A stretch of 64,000 nt of DNA from Gammaproteobacteria bacterium. Lineage in GTDB: Bacteria > Pseudomonadota > Gammaproteobacteria > Thiohalospirales > Thiohalospiraceae. Location of the stretch: positions 21,311 through 85,310 of the forward strand of contig WFVH01000031.1 of the NCBI GenBank assembly GCA_015491735.1. Reading direction: 5' to 3'. This document shows positions 26,577 to 34,776 of this stretch, one piece after another; positions within the stretch are counted from its first letter, which is position 1, and each line of letters starts with the position of its first letter. The translations under genes were made by a program, and so were the position numbers. The notes beneath the pieces were generated by a model. It searched no databases and was not told the DNA's origin. It saw only the letters and a list, made by a program, of their open reading frames with translations.

Positions 26577-27209
26577 ATGTTAAAATCAGTTGAAAATTCA
26601 CTTGTCAAGACAATACCGCTTGCTCTGTTTTTGCTGCTCCTCTATGGTTGTGCCGCGCCACCGAAAAAGGCCCCTATTCCGGAGAACAATGCACAGCCTT
26701 CCGCCGAATACCGAATCGGTATCGATGATGTTATTGCTGTATCGGTGTGGCGGAATCCGGAGCTTTCGGTAACCGGTCCCGTGCGTCCGGATGGCAAGAT
26801 AACCATGCCTATTATCGGTGATGTTCAAGCGGGAGGAAAAACCCCGGAGCAGGTCGCCGCCACGATCCGTGAACGTCTGGGCCAGTATCTCAGAGAACCC
26901 CAGGTCGCCGTCAGCGTGGTCGAGCTGGTCAGCCATACCTACCTGACCAGGATACGCGTCACCGGCGCGGTTGCGCAGCCTGTGTCCATTCCGCACCGCC
27001 CCGGAATGACGGTGCTCGACGCTGTACTCGCCGCCGGTGGTATAACAGAATTTGCGGCTCCCAACCGTACCACGCTGTACCGGAAACAGGGGGGGAAGTC
27101 CCGGGCCTTTCCCGTCTATCTGAAAGAGATTTTGTATCAAGGCAAACTGGAGACGAACTACGAGTTGATGCCGGGGGACATCATATCCATTCCCGAGCGG
27201 CGTTTCTGA
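26577..27209 (+). CDS. Wza-like polysaccharide export lipoprotein (XrtA/PEP-CTERM EPS type)
   Basis: The ATG at 26577 gives a 210-residue lipoprotein with a compact signal (MLKSVENSLVKTIPLALFLL) and lipobox LLYGC with the lipidated Cys at 25; an in-frame ATG at 26550 would extend it by nine residues. EYRIGIDDVIAVSVWRNPEL and VRPDGKITMPIIGDVQAGGK form the Poly_export domain, followed by a SLBB-type domain (IRVTGAVAQPVSIPHRPGM, VLDAVLAAGGI, LMPGDIISIPERRF). It would form the outer-membrane export channel. At about 210 residues it is shorter than E. coli Wza (379), as is usual for the XrtA-associated form. It is followed by the chain-length gene after 19 bp. Confidence 0.93.
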   Translation: MLKSVENSLVKTIPLALFLLLLYGCAAPPKKAPIPENNAQPSAEYRIGIDDVIAVSVWRNPELSVTGPVRPDGKITMPIIGDVQAGGKTPEQVAATIRERLGQYLREPQVAVSVVELVSHTYLTRIRVTGAVAQPVSIPHRPGMTVLDAVLAAGGITEFAAPNRTTLYRKQGGKSRAFPVYLKEILYQGKLETNYELMPGDIISIPERRF

Positions 27210-27228
27210 GGGGTTAGTGATTTAGCAG

Positions 27229-28773
27229 ATGAATATCGAACAGTGGATCTATCTGGCGCGAGCCGAAATCAGAAGCAACAAGGGCAAAATGGTGCTGATT
27301 TTTGTCGTTGTTTCGCTGCTGTTTCTAATCGCGGGGCTGTACTGGCCAAAAAAATATGAATCATCCACTACCATTCTGGCCAGCGAAAAAAATATCATTA
27401 CTCCGTTGATGGAAGGGACCGCGGTAGCTACCGGAGTGCAGTCTCTGGCAGGTAACGCCAAGGAGATTATGTTGAGCCGCCGCGTTCTCGAACAGGTGAT
27501 GGAGTATGCGGGCTGGCCGGTTGATAAAATGAGTCCGCTCGAAATCGAGATAACCGCGGAAAATATCTCCAAACGCACCCGGGTCGACAGCATCGGTGTC
27601 GGTTTGTTACGCATCTCCTACGTGGACAAGGATCCCCGGCGAGCATTTAAAACCACAGAACGCTTCGCGGAGCTGTTCATCCAGGAGAGCCTGCGGGCCA
27701 AGCAGAACGAAAGCCGAGCGGCATTCGAGTTTGTCGACAACCAGGTAAAGCTGTATCACAAAAAACTGCTCGACGCTGAAAGCCGTTTGAAAGCGTTTCG
27801 CGGCAGCAACGCCGATGCGCGGCCCGGCTCGCAAACCGATGTCGATGCGCGCATTACACAGTTGCGTCAGCAACTGGAGCAGACCCGCTTGCAGTTGAGT
27901 GAAGCACGTGAGCGGGAGAACGCCTTGAACCGGCAGCTGTCCGGGGAGGCTGCTTTTTCTGCACAGTTGACCAAAGAGCAGCAGTTCCGGGAGCGTATTG
28001 TCGAGTTGCAGCAGCAGCGGGACAATCTGCTGCTCAATTTCAGGGAGAGTCATCCTGATGTCATTCGTCTCAATCATCAGATCCGGGAGATGGAGGATCT
28101 GATTGCCGCAGAGACCGCACGCCGCAAGGAGATTATTGCTGCATTGCGCGGGGGCAGAGACGACTCCAGAATAGCGGTTATTCAGAGCAATCCACTTTAC
28201 CAGCAGCTGCGGCAACAGCTTTCGGACACGCGCACCGAAATTGCCACCCTGGAGACACGGGTAAGAATTACCAACGGGTTCCTGACCGAGGCGCTAGAGC
28301 GCAGTGTGCGTATTACCGACTCCGAAGCGGAGTTGGCGGAGCTGATGCGCGATTACGAAGTAAACCGGACGCTGTACAGCGATCTGTTGCGCCGCCGGGA
28401 AAATGCCCGTGTATCGATGAGTCTCGATCAGGAGGGGCAGGGACTCTCTTTCAAGATTCAGGAACCCGCAGCCCTGCCGTTGAAACCGAGTGGCTTGCGT
28501 TTGCTCCATTTCATGATGGCCGGATTGCTGCTGGGTGGCGGGATTCCCCTGGGCATGATAGCAGCAGTTGTTCAGCTTGATCCGAGGGTCCGGCAGTACG
28601 GAACGCTGAAGCAGGATTTGAAATTACGGATTCTGGCTGTGGTTCCAACACTGCAAACATCACGGGATCGGCGCACCAAACAGCTGGTCAACGCCAGCTT
28701 GGGATTGGTAATGGTTGCCGTGATTGTTTGCTATGGTTACGTTGGTTATCTGCGTTACACACAGGCGACATAA
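27229..28773 (+). CDS. Polysaccharide chain-length determinant (Wzc/GumC N-terminal type, no kinase)
   Basis: A 514-residue inner-membrane co-polymerase. A span at about 22-40 is followed by a Wzz domain (YESSTTILASEKNIITPLM), long coiled coils (about 175-330, with QLRQQLEQTRLQLSEARERE and ESHPDVIRLNHQIREMEDLI), a second span near 425-445 after the Pro-rich EPAALPLKPSG, and a further C-terminal hydrophobic segment at about 487-506. There is no cytoplasmic P-loop kinase domain; that part is supplied by the separate gene at 28956, as in the XrtA-type systems. It controls polymer length and couples synthesis to export. Confidence 0.93.
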   Translation: MNIEQWIYLARAEIRSNKGKMVLIFVVVSLLFLIAGLYWPKKYESSTTILASEKNIITPLMEGTAVATGVQSLAGNAKEIMLSRRVLEQVMEYAGWPVDKMSPLEIEITAENISKRTRVDSIGVGLLRISYVDKDPRRAFKTTERFAELFIQESLRAKQNESRAAFEFVDNQVKLYHKKLLDAESRLKAFRGSNADARPGSQTDVDARITQLRQQLEQTRLQLSEARERENALNRQLSGEAAFSAQLTKEQQFRERIVELQQQRDNLLLNFRESHPDVIRLNHQIREMEDLIAAETARRKEIIAALRGGRDDSRIAVIQSNPLYQQLRQQLSDTRTEIATLETRVRITNGFLTEALERSVRITDSEAELAELMRDYEVNRTLYSDLLRRRENARVSMSLDQEGQGLSFKIQEPAALPLKPSGLRLLHFMMAGLLLGGGIPLGMIAAVVQLDPRVRQYGTLKQDLKLRILAVVPTLQTSRDRRTKQLVNASLGLVMVAVIVCYGYVGYLRYTQAT

Positions 28774-28799
28774 CCCCTGACAGGCAGAAAAAGCATAAC

Positions 28800-28919
28800 G
28801 GCTCACTCAGATTGCCCCTGAAACTTGTCAGTTCAAGGTGAAAAATGTGAGTTTCCGCGTGTAAATGACCATTTTTCAACGCAGAAATGGCGAATTTCAG
28901 GGGTGAGCTGAATAGTTAC
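28800..28919 (-). mobile_element. Shortened MITE-like element, copy 4 (reverse)
   Basis: The end at 28907-28919 (GCTGAATAGTTAC) and the core (CCATTTTTCAACGCAGAAATGGC, GGATTTCAGGGG-like arms) are kept; the opposite terminus is lost. It separates the chain-length gene from the CapB-like gene, in reverse orientation. Confidence 0.8.
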
Positions 28920-28955
28920 CAATAAACAAACGGTTTTTTCAAGAATTGGAATACG

Positions 28956-29714
28956 ATGGATGACCTGGTGAAAACACAGCTTCTGGCTCGGGATGCCGGG
29001 CGCAATATCGAGTACCGTTTGGAATCCGCGCGTGAAATTGCCCGGATGTACGAGGGGGAACCCAAAACAGCCGCCCAGCTTGATGCCTGCAAGATAATCT
29101 ATCCCGGAATGGCGGATCGCAAGGTGCTGGATGCCTTTCGTGGGCTTCGTTCCAAACTTTTCGGCATGAACCAGGGTGATGGTTTCGTGATTATGGTGTC
29201 CCCCGTTGCCTCGGGTAGTGGAGGCAGTTTCGTCGCCTCAAATCTGGCCGCGGCAATAGCGCTCGACAACACCAAAACGGCGCTTCTGGTCGACTGTGAC
29301 CTTCGCAACCCCGGTCTGCATGAACGCCTGGGTGTTGATTGTGATGTTGGTCTTGTCGATTATATCGAGCATTCAGAGGAGATCTCGATTGAACGGCTGA
29401 TCCGCCCGACAGGCATTCCCCGTTTAAGGCTGGTGCCGGCTGGCCAGCGGCATGAAAGTATTTGTGACTATTTTACTTCGGTACCCATGGAGATGTTTCT
29501 CGATGAGGTGAGTTCCCGGTATCGGGAACGATTTGTCATTCTCGATGCGCCTTCGGTAACCGAGTCTCCAGATGCCAGAATTCTGGCTGATTTGAGCGAT
29601 GCTGTTATTCTGTGTGTCGGCTATGCCAAATCGACCCGCAGGCAGATTGCCGAGGCGGCCGCCGAGATCAACAGGGACAAACTTGCCGGCGTCGTTTTTT
29701 CCGAAGGCATCTGA
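28956..29714 (+). CDS. CapB/CpsD-like P-loop protein lacking the Walker A lysine
   Basis: A 252-residue cytoplasmic protein in the place of the bacterial tyrosine autokinase. It keeps KVLDAFRGLRSKLFG, the Walker A' strand TALLVDCDLRNPGLHERLG (about 108-126) and Walker B FVILDAPS (about 193-200). The Walker A loop, however, reads PVASGSGGSFVASNLA: glycine 90 stands where active BY-kinases have the invariant Lys. The C-terminus (NRDKLAGVVFSEGI) also lacks the Tyr cluster. It therefore probably does not act as a tyrosine autokinase and may be a structural partner of the chain-length protein at 27229. A subfamily with a GG-for-GK loop may exist; I cannot check. Confidence 0.85.
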   Translation: MDDLVKTQLLARDAGRNIEYRLESAREIARMYEGEPKTAAQLDACKIIYPGMADRKVLDAFRGLRSKLFGMNQGDGFVIMVSPVASGSGGSFVASNLAAAIALDNTKTALLVDCDLRNPGLHERLGVDCDVGLVDYIEHSEEISIERLIRPTGIPRLRLVPAGQRHESICDYFTSVPMEMFLDEVSSRYRERFVILDAPSVTESPDARILADLSDAVILCVGYAKSTRRQIAEAAAEINRDKLAGVVFSEGI

Positions 29715-29729
29715 ACTTTTTCATCACGG

Positions 29730-30992
29730 ATGAAAGTATCTTCTCTCTACGTTCTGCTGGCCGTGTTGTGCGCCATGTCAGGCAACAGCGCAAGTGAATG
29801 GAGCTATTCCATCGAGGATGAGATGGGTTACTCCAGTAACATTGCCCGTGCTGCCGACAATGAGATAGATGAATACACCAATACGCTTCGTCTGGGCCTG
29901 AATTACCGGGAGAACAGCGTTGAGCTTGAAGGCAGGGTTGGAGCCAATATTGAATATCTCTCCTACCTGACCGGCGTGTATGAAAACGAAGTCCGCGGCT
30001 ATCTGGATGCAAATGTCAAATGGATACTGTTGCAGGACCGGTTATTCTGGGCGGTTGAAGACAGGCTGTCCGTCGAGCCGGTATTGACCCGCCAGGCCTG
30101 GATGCCGGGAAACATCCAGCAGACCAATGTCTTTTCAACCGGTCCCAGCCTCAACTACCGTCTGGACACCGCAATGCGCCTGACGGCCGATATGCGCTAT
30201 ATGAACTCCTATGCCGAAGAGACCGAAGGTTTCAACAGCGACCGCTGGTACATGGGTGCCAGTTTGATTCATGAGCGCTCTCTGTCGACCAACGTTTCGG
30301 CAAACCTGACCTGGCGCAGTGTGGATTTTGGCAGCGAATCTGCCGACGATTATCGCCAGCTCGGGCTATTCGCTGCCTGGGAGCGCCAGTTCGGCCGTTC
30401 GGGGCTGCTGCTGGAGCTGGGTGGACTTCATGTCGACTTCGATAGCGGCAACAGTGAGTATGGCCCCTATGCCCGCCTGTCCTGGCTCCGAACGATCTCG
30501 TCGACGAGCCGTTTTCAGGCCGGGTTCAGTCACGGGTTTTCCGACGCCGCAGAACAGGTGTCGGGAGGTACCAGAGTCGTGCCTGTCAGCACAAATATCA
30601 TCTCTTCGCAGGTGTATACGAACAGCAAGCTCGAACTGGCCTACCATCGAGAGTGGGCGCGCTTCTCCCTGGGAACCAGTTTAAGCTATCAGAAACAGGC
30701 GTTTCTGAGCAGCCCGGATCTGGATCAGCATCTGGTGAATCTGGGTGTCATCTGGGAGCGGGGGTTTGGGGGGGGCACCCGGATGGATCTGGGTATCTCC
30801 TATTTTGATACTGTTTACGAACTGGATGATCGAAACGACAAGACGTTGGCCCCCTTCGTCACCCTGTATTTTCAGCGAAGCTCCCATCTCACCTACCGCC
30901 TGCGTGCCACACTGGAGAAAAGAGACAGCAGCGAAGAGGGTGCTGATTATACCGATTCAATGTTTTTTGCTACAATCAGCTATCGGCGTTGA
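29730..30992 (+). CDS. Outer-membrane beta-barrel protein of the XrtA/PEP-CTERM EPS type
   Basis: A 420-residue protein with a signal peptide (MKVSSLYVLLAVLCAM, cleavage near GNSAS) and then repeating amphipathic strands with alternating aromatic residues (IEDEMGYSSNIARAADNEID, LRLGLNYRENSVELEGR), ending in ATISYRR. The opening 'signal, GYSSN, AR' region resembles the PEP-CTERM-associated outer-membrane protein family usually found beside the tyrosine kinase and chain-length genes. It is likely a porin-like barrel involved in polymer export or anchoring. It follows the CapB-like gene by 15 bp and is probably co-transcribed. Confidence 0.8.
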   Translation: MKVSSLYVLLAVLCAMSGNSASEWSYSIEDEMGYSSNIARAADNEIDEYTNTLRLGLNYRENSVELEGRVGANIEYLSYLTGVYENEVRGYLDANVKWILLQDRLFWAVEDRLSVEPVLTRQAWMPGNIQQTNVFSTGPSLNYRLDTAMRLTADMRYMNSYAEETEGFNSDRWYMGASLIHERSLSTNVSANLTWRSVDFGSESADDYRQLGLFAAWERQFGRSGLLLELGGLHVDFDSGNSEYGPYARLSWLRTISSTSRFQAGFSHGFSDAAEQVSGGTRVVPVSTNIISSQVYTNSKLELAYHREWARFSLGTSLSYQKQAFLSSPDLDQHLVNLGVIWERGFGGGTRMDLGISYFDTVYELDDRNDKTLAPFVTLYFQRSSHLTYRLRATLEKRDSSEEGADYTDSMFFATISYRR

Positions 30993-31025
30993 TACTGTTT
31001 TGCTGTAGCGGGTGGTAATGGAGTT

Positions 31026-31754
31026 ATGCGAGGTGGCGGCAGACCGGACTTTATTCGCTATTATCGTGAACTCGAGCTAAAACCGGGGAGTGAATGGGAA
31101 CAGGCGCGTCGGCAATTCAAGCTGTTATCTCAAAGGTGGCATCCTGACCGGCATCATCACAATCCTGATGAGAAGCTGCGTGCCGAGCGGAAACAGCAGG
31201 CAATCAATGAAGCGATGCGCGCCATTTCCGACTATTACAGAGCAAACGGAAATATGCCGTTGCGCCCCCGGGTCAAGCCCGGTTCGCGGCCGATTGATAT
31301 TCCCGGCTGTGCAGCCGGGGATCATACGCCGGATATGGACTCTGTTCTACAAAAAGAGGGCGGCTCTTCCGGCGCGTGGTTTTGGTTTGTTCTGCTGCTG
31401 TTTGTGGTTTCGGCCCTCTGGCTGTTGCTGCCCGGGCAGACAAGATACCCTGTACCTGAACCCGGGATCCGGGCTGACACACAGGATCTGCAAGCTGGCC
31501 TCTATCGGGAGGGGGCAGAATTGCCGGACAACAAGAAAAAACCTCCACCGGAGACGGTTTCCCCCGCGCCTTCCGGTAGTGAAGAGTTTATTCGCATTGG
31601 CTCCAGCCCCGAGGATGTGATCCGCATTCAGGGCGAGCCCTTGTTCAAGAACGGTGCACGATGGGACTTTGGTCCATCCTATATTGAATTCCGCTATAAC
31701 CGGGTATCAGGCTGGCACAACTCGCCCATGCGGCCTTTGCGAGTGAAAGAGTAG
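31026..31754 (+). CDS. J-domain protein with transmembrane span and BamE-like C-terminal domain
   Basis: A 242-residue protein; GGAG lies 4-5 bp upstream of the ATG. Residues 9-75 are a J-domain (FIRYYRELELKPGSEWEQAR, LLSQRWHPDRHHHNPDEK) with an intact HPD at 39-41, so it should stimulate Hsp70. A single span (about 117-134, WFWFVLLLFVVSALWLL) leads to a Pro-rich linker and a 55-residue C-terminal domain (FIRIGSSPEDVIRIQGEPLF, WDFGPSYIEFRYNRVSGWHN) of the SmpA/OmlA/BamE-like sort, probably periplasmic. J-domain-TM proteins with another module also occur at 1920. Located at the end of the outer-membrane part of the EPS operon; its function is unknown, but help in envelope assembly of the export proteins is plausible. 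Confidence 0.8.
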   Translation: MRGGGRPDFIRYYRELELKPGSEWEQARRQFKLLSQRWHPDRHHHNPDEKLRAERKQQAINEAMRAISDYYRANGNMPLRPRVKPGSRPIDIPGCAAGDHTPDMDSVLQKEGGSSGAWFWFVLLLFVVSALWLLLPGQTRYPVPEPGIRADTQDLQAGLYREGAELPDNKKKPPPETVSPAPSGSEEFIRIGSSPEDVIRIQGEPLFKNGARWDFGPSYIEFRYNRVSGWHNSPMRPLRVKE

Positions 31755-31820
31755 CAAAATGGATTGCAGCCCTTAAAGCTTTTCGTGTTGGCTCGATATA
31801 CTATTAAGACGAACGATAAT

Positions 31821-31860
31821 ATTAACCCGGCAACACAATATATCGTGTTGCCGGGTTAAT
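31821..31860. terminator. Perfect 16-bp hairpin, possible terminator of the EPS operon
   Basis: ATTAACCCGGCAACAC, an 8-nt loop AATATATC, and GTGTTGCCGGGTTAAT. This is the short version of the family seen at 16365-16476. It lies 67 bp after the J-domain gene but has no T-tract, so it may be an mRNA-stability or repeat structure rather than a strong terminator. Confidence 0.5.
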
Positions 31861-31955
31861 AAAGCCTCATTCAGCGGGTCTTTGGGCGGTCAGCCCGCAA
31901 AGTGCAGTGGTGCAGGCAGGGTGGTTCCCTGTCAAGCCGCCGGAACGCCCCTCCT
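31861..31955 (-). repeat. Second copy of the dispersed repeat at 1682-1739
   Basis: On the minus strand the end GGGTCTTTGGGCGGTCAGCC-type block and the CTTGACAGGGAA block match the copy near 1682-1739, with an additional segment between the blocks. It begins directly after the hairpin at 31821-31860. Confidence 0.55.
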
Positions 31956-32015
31956 TTGAGTGGTTTCCAGGGCAGACATATAAAACATGTGCGTATTTTG
32001 TGATGTGATAGCAGT

Positions 32016-33239
32016 TTGAATTTCAGAGTCCTGTTTGTGATCAAAATCCTTTTATCCACCGTTATCTACCCCAACCGCTTTGAAATCAACCGGGGGGTGT
32101 GCATCAAAAAACAGGCTGTGGAGCTGGCTCGCAAAAACAGGTTGGTAGTTCTTGTTCCTGTTCCCTATTTTCCGTCATTCCTGTCGAACAACAGCCGCGC
32201 ATTCTATGCCAGAATTCCCCGGGAGGATGTGATTGACGGACTCGCGGTGCAATATCCCCGATTCTTTATCATTCCCAAGCTGTTCCGGTTTCTTCATGGG
32301 CCATTCCTGTTTTTGTCGGTATATCGTTATTATCGTCGGACAATAAAAAAAGAGCGGCCGGACATTCTGCTGGGTTTCTGGACTTTTCCCGATGGGTTTG
32401 CCAACGTTCTCATCGCAAAACTGTTCAAGCTTCCCGTCGTTATCGGATGCCGGGGCTGCGATATCAACCAGCTGACCAACCCTTATCTGCAAAGAAAGTT
32501 GATAGCCTGGGCGCTTCGTAATTGCGACCAGGTTCTTTCTGTCAGTGAGGCGTTAAAAAAAGAGATAGTGGAACGGCTCGATATTCCACCCGGGCGCATA
32601 ACGGTGATCCCCAACGGGATTGAAGAAGGACGTTTTTTCCCGCAGGACAAAAACAGGATGCGCGAGGCTCTGGAGTTGGATAAAGGCCACCATATTACCC
32701 TGTGTGTGGCTAGACTGGAGCCGGTCAAGGGAGTTGAGGTATTGGTCCGGGCGTTTGCCCGCATTGAAGGGGATGACAATCGACTGATCATCATCGGTGA
32801 TGGGAGTGAAATGCAGACGCTCTCCACCCTGGTTGGCAGGTTGGGTGTTTCTGATCGGATTTCGTTGGTTGGCTCAAAACCGTACGATGAAATTCCCCGG
32901 TGGGTGAATGCTGCCGATCTGCTGGTTCTTCCCAGCATTTCCGAAGGCTGGCCAAATACGTTGATGGAGGCTTTCTCCTGTGGCAAACCCGTTGTCGCCT
33001 CCAGGGTAGGGGGGGTACCCGAAATTATCGACTCTCCTCAACTGGGAATCATGACCAGTCCCGCAGATGTGGATGATCTTGCCCGCGGAATCCAGGAGGG
33101 TATGGCGCGTAACTGGGATGCCGATGTCATTCGCCAGCGTGTACTGGGCAGGAGCTGGGCCGTCGTCGCGGATGAATTGCAGGCAGAGTTGGAACGGGTG
33201 CTGCAGCGGCGCAACGCTTTGCCTGGTTCTGTCTGCTGA
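32016..33239 (+). CDS. GT4-family glycosyltransferase, TTG start
   Basis: A 407-residue GT-B enzyme. The frame begins with TTG at 32016 (MNFRVLFVIKILLSTVIYPNR); no ATG lies near, and the first strand typical of the family would be lost if a later codon were used. It shows RGVCIKKQAVELARKN, ILLGFWTFPDGFANVLIA, the linker YLQRKLIAWALRNCD and the catalytic-half motifs VARLEPVKGVEVLVRAFARI, LIIIGDGSEMQTL and the EX7E motif in SEGWPNTLMEAFSCGKPVV. It transfers a sugar to the EPS precursor in the cytoplasm. It comes after the repeat region, probably with its own promoter. Confidence 0.9.
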   Translation: MNFRVLFVIKILLSTVIYPNRFEINRGVCIKKQAVELARKNRLVVLVPVPYFPSFLSNNSRAFYARIPREDVIDGLAVQYPRFFIIPKLFRFLHGPFLFLSVYRYYRRTIKKERPDILLGFWTFPDGFANVLIAKLFKLPVVIGCRGCDINQLTNPYLQRKLIAWALRNCDQVLSVSEALKKEIVERLDIPPGRITVIPNGIEEGRFFPQDKNRMREALELDKGHHITLCVARLEPVKGVEVLVRAFARIEGDDNRLIIIGDGSEMQTLSTLVGRLGVSDRISLVGSKPYDEIPRWVNAADLLVLPSISEGWPNTLMEAFSCGKPVVASRVGGVPEIIDSPQLGIMTSPADVDDLARGIQEGMARNWDADVIRQRVLGRSWAVVADELQAELERVLQRRNALPGSVC

Positions 33240-33305
33240 CCCGGCAATGTCCGACTCGAAAACAGGTCACCCGGCGCACTGATCTGACCGTTTCTCAACC
33301 GCCTG

Positions 33306-34613
33306 TCAATGGGCAATCCGCGCCCAGTAACTGTCGAAGTCAAAGCCTGGACTGTGGGGTTGGGTGTGGCACTGGTTGCAAATCTTTTCCCTGGGCCAGC
33401 CAGCATTTGGCGTTGCCAGCCTCCCTTGCGATTCCACATGCGCCCTGCCGGCACCGTGGCAGGATTCGCACTGGACATCGAGCAGGTGCATGGTTAAGCG
33501 GGCATCAATATAACCGCCCGGTTTTTCAAAGCCTACAGTGTGGCAAACGATACAGTCTGGATCAAAGGACTTTCCGACCTCTTCGAGCTTTTCGAATGCG
33601 GCGGCATGCGGGCTTGCGCGCCATATTGTGTAAGGCTTTTCGTGACAGCCCTGGCAAGCCTCGCTGCCGGTATAAGGACTTTGCCCCGACTGTAACTGTT
33701 TTCGTTTTTCGACACTGGCCAGGTAGGCGGCTTTCACCCCGGCATTGTATTCGTCGTACCAGGTTTTCAGGAAGGGGGCATCGGGAACGCTCTCCGGAAG
33801 CGGGATAACTTCATGCCGCCAGGAAGCGATACTCCCCTTGTTGTCGATTTGAAGGTTGACACGCCCCAGCCGCATTCCCCGCGATCCGGGTTGCAGTACC
33901 AGTGTTTTCCCGTGCTGCCGGGGTTGGCCATATTTTTCATAGGCGGATTGAACGATCAGAATATCGACGTTATCGAGCGCCATCGACTCTGCCACCCGTT
34001 CCAGTGATTCAGGGAAGCTCAATACGGTAAGCACCCCCTTTTCCCTGGTTTCCCGCAGCGTATTCTCTAACTGCTCGACAGGGGCGTTTACCGGGTTATG
34101 ATCCCCCCTCATCTGGCGAAAAGGTGAATCTTCAGGGTTCAGCCAGGCAAAAAAGGCCATCCTGACCTCACCATGTTCCAGGTCTTTCCGGGAGGGGAAA
34201 ACGGCTTGTCCACGCCAGTTGGTGACCACCCAGGGCAGGGGTATTTTTTTTATAAAATCAACACCGTAGGATAAATCCCGCCACTGCAGGCCAATGGCGT
34301 CATAGTCCATTGCAGCGATCCCTTTCAGGATATACTCGCTTTTCAGCCGATCCCGCGGAGAGGCGTTGGCGAGCAGACCACCTGACGAGATGAGAAACAG
34401 TGAAGGGTTCTGCCGCCGCAGCTCCTGAATTTTGCTGGCGCGCCGCAAAATACCGCCCAGATCACCCGCCTCGGAACAGCCACAGGGTTCAAGCTCTCCA
34501 TCGAGATTGCCCGAGTAGATGATGGTAGCCGAGGTTCCCCCGCTTTTTTCTGCATGCGAACCGCCCGTTATTCCCATCAGCAGCACCGCAAGCAGCAGCA
34601 TTTTCTTGTTCAT
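33306..34613 (-). CDS. Tetraheme c-type cytochrome (C554-like) with N-terminal UshA-like domain
   Basis: The ATG at 34613 is chosen because it starts a clean signal peptide (MNKKMLLLAVLLMGITGG, cleavage near SHAEK); the frame is open for 41 codons upstream. In the 435-residue periplasmic protein, residues about 30-270 resemble a metallophosphoesterase/5'-nucleotidase fold that has lost its metal ligands (SGNLDGELEPCGCSEAG, LISSGGLLANA). Four CxxCH heme sites follow: CQGCH, CIVCH, CESCH and CNQCH (about residues 322, 355, 383, 411), the cytochrome c554/multiheme arrangement. Likely an electron carrier in periplasmic redox chemistry of nitrogen or sulfur compounds. It stands alone between the EPS locus and the yceD operon. 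Confidence 0.88.
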   Translation of the reverse strand: MNKKMLLLAVLLMGITGGSHAEKSGGTSATIIYSGNLDGELEPCGCSEAGDLGGILRRASKIQELRRQNPSLFLISSGGLLANASPRDRLKSEYILKGIAAMDYDAIGLQWRDLSYGVDFIKKIPLPWVVTNWRGQAVFPSRKDLEHGEVRMAFFAWLNPEDSPFRQMRGDHNPVNAPVEQLENTLRETREKGVLTVLSFPESLERVAESMALDNVDILIVQSAYEKYGQPRQHGKTLVLQPGSRGMRLGRVNLQIDNKGSIASWRHEVIPLPESVPDAPFLKTWYDEYNAGVKAAYLASVEKRKQLQSGQSPYTGSEACQGCHEKPYTIWRASPHAAAFEKLEEVGKSFDPDCIVCHTVGFEKPGGYIDARLTMHLLDVQCESCHGAGRAHVESQGRLATPNAGWPREKICNQCHTQPHSPGFDFDSYWARIAH

Positions 34614-34776
34614 GAATTTATCCACGATGATTACACAGTCAGACAGAGAGTCTGATTTTGTCCCTGAGAGACCAAATACTCGGCCAATGGTTCCCTTTGT
34701 GCTGCAATCTGTCAAGCGCATTGCGGTTGTATTCACCCTTTACAGCGCATATTATTAATTTTACAATGCTCCTCTT

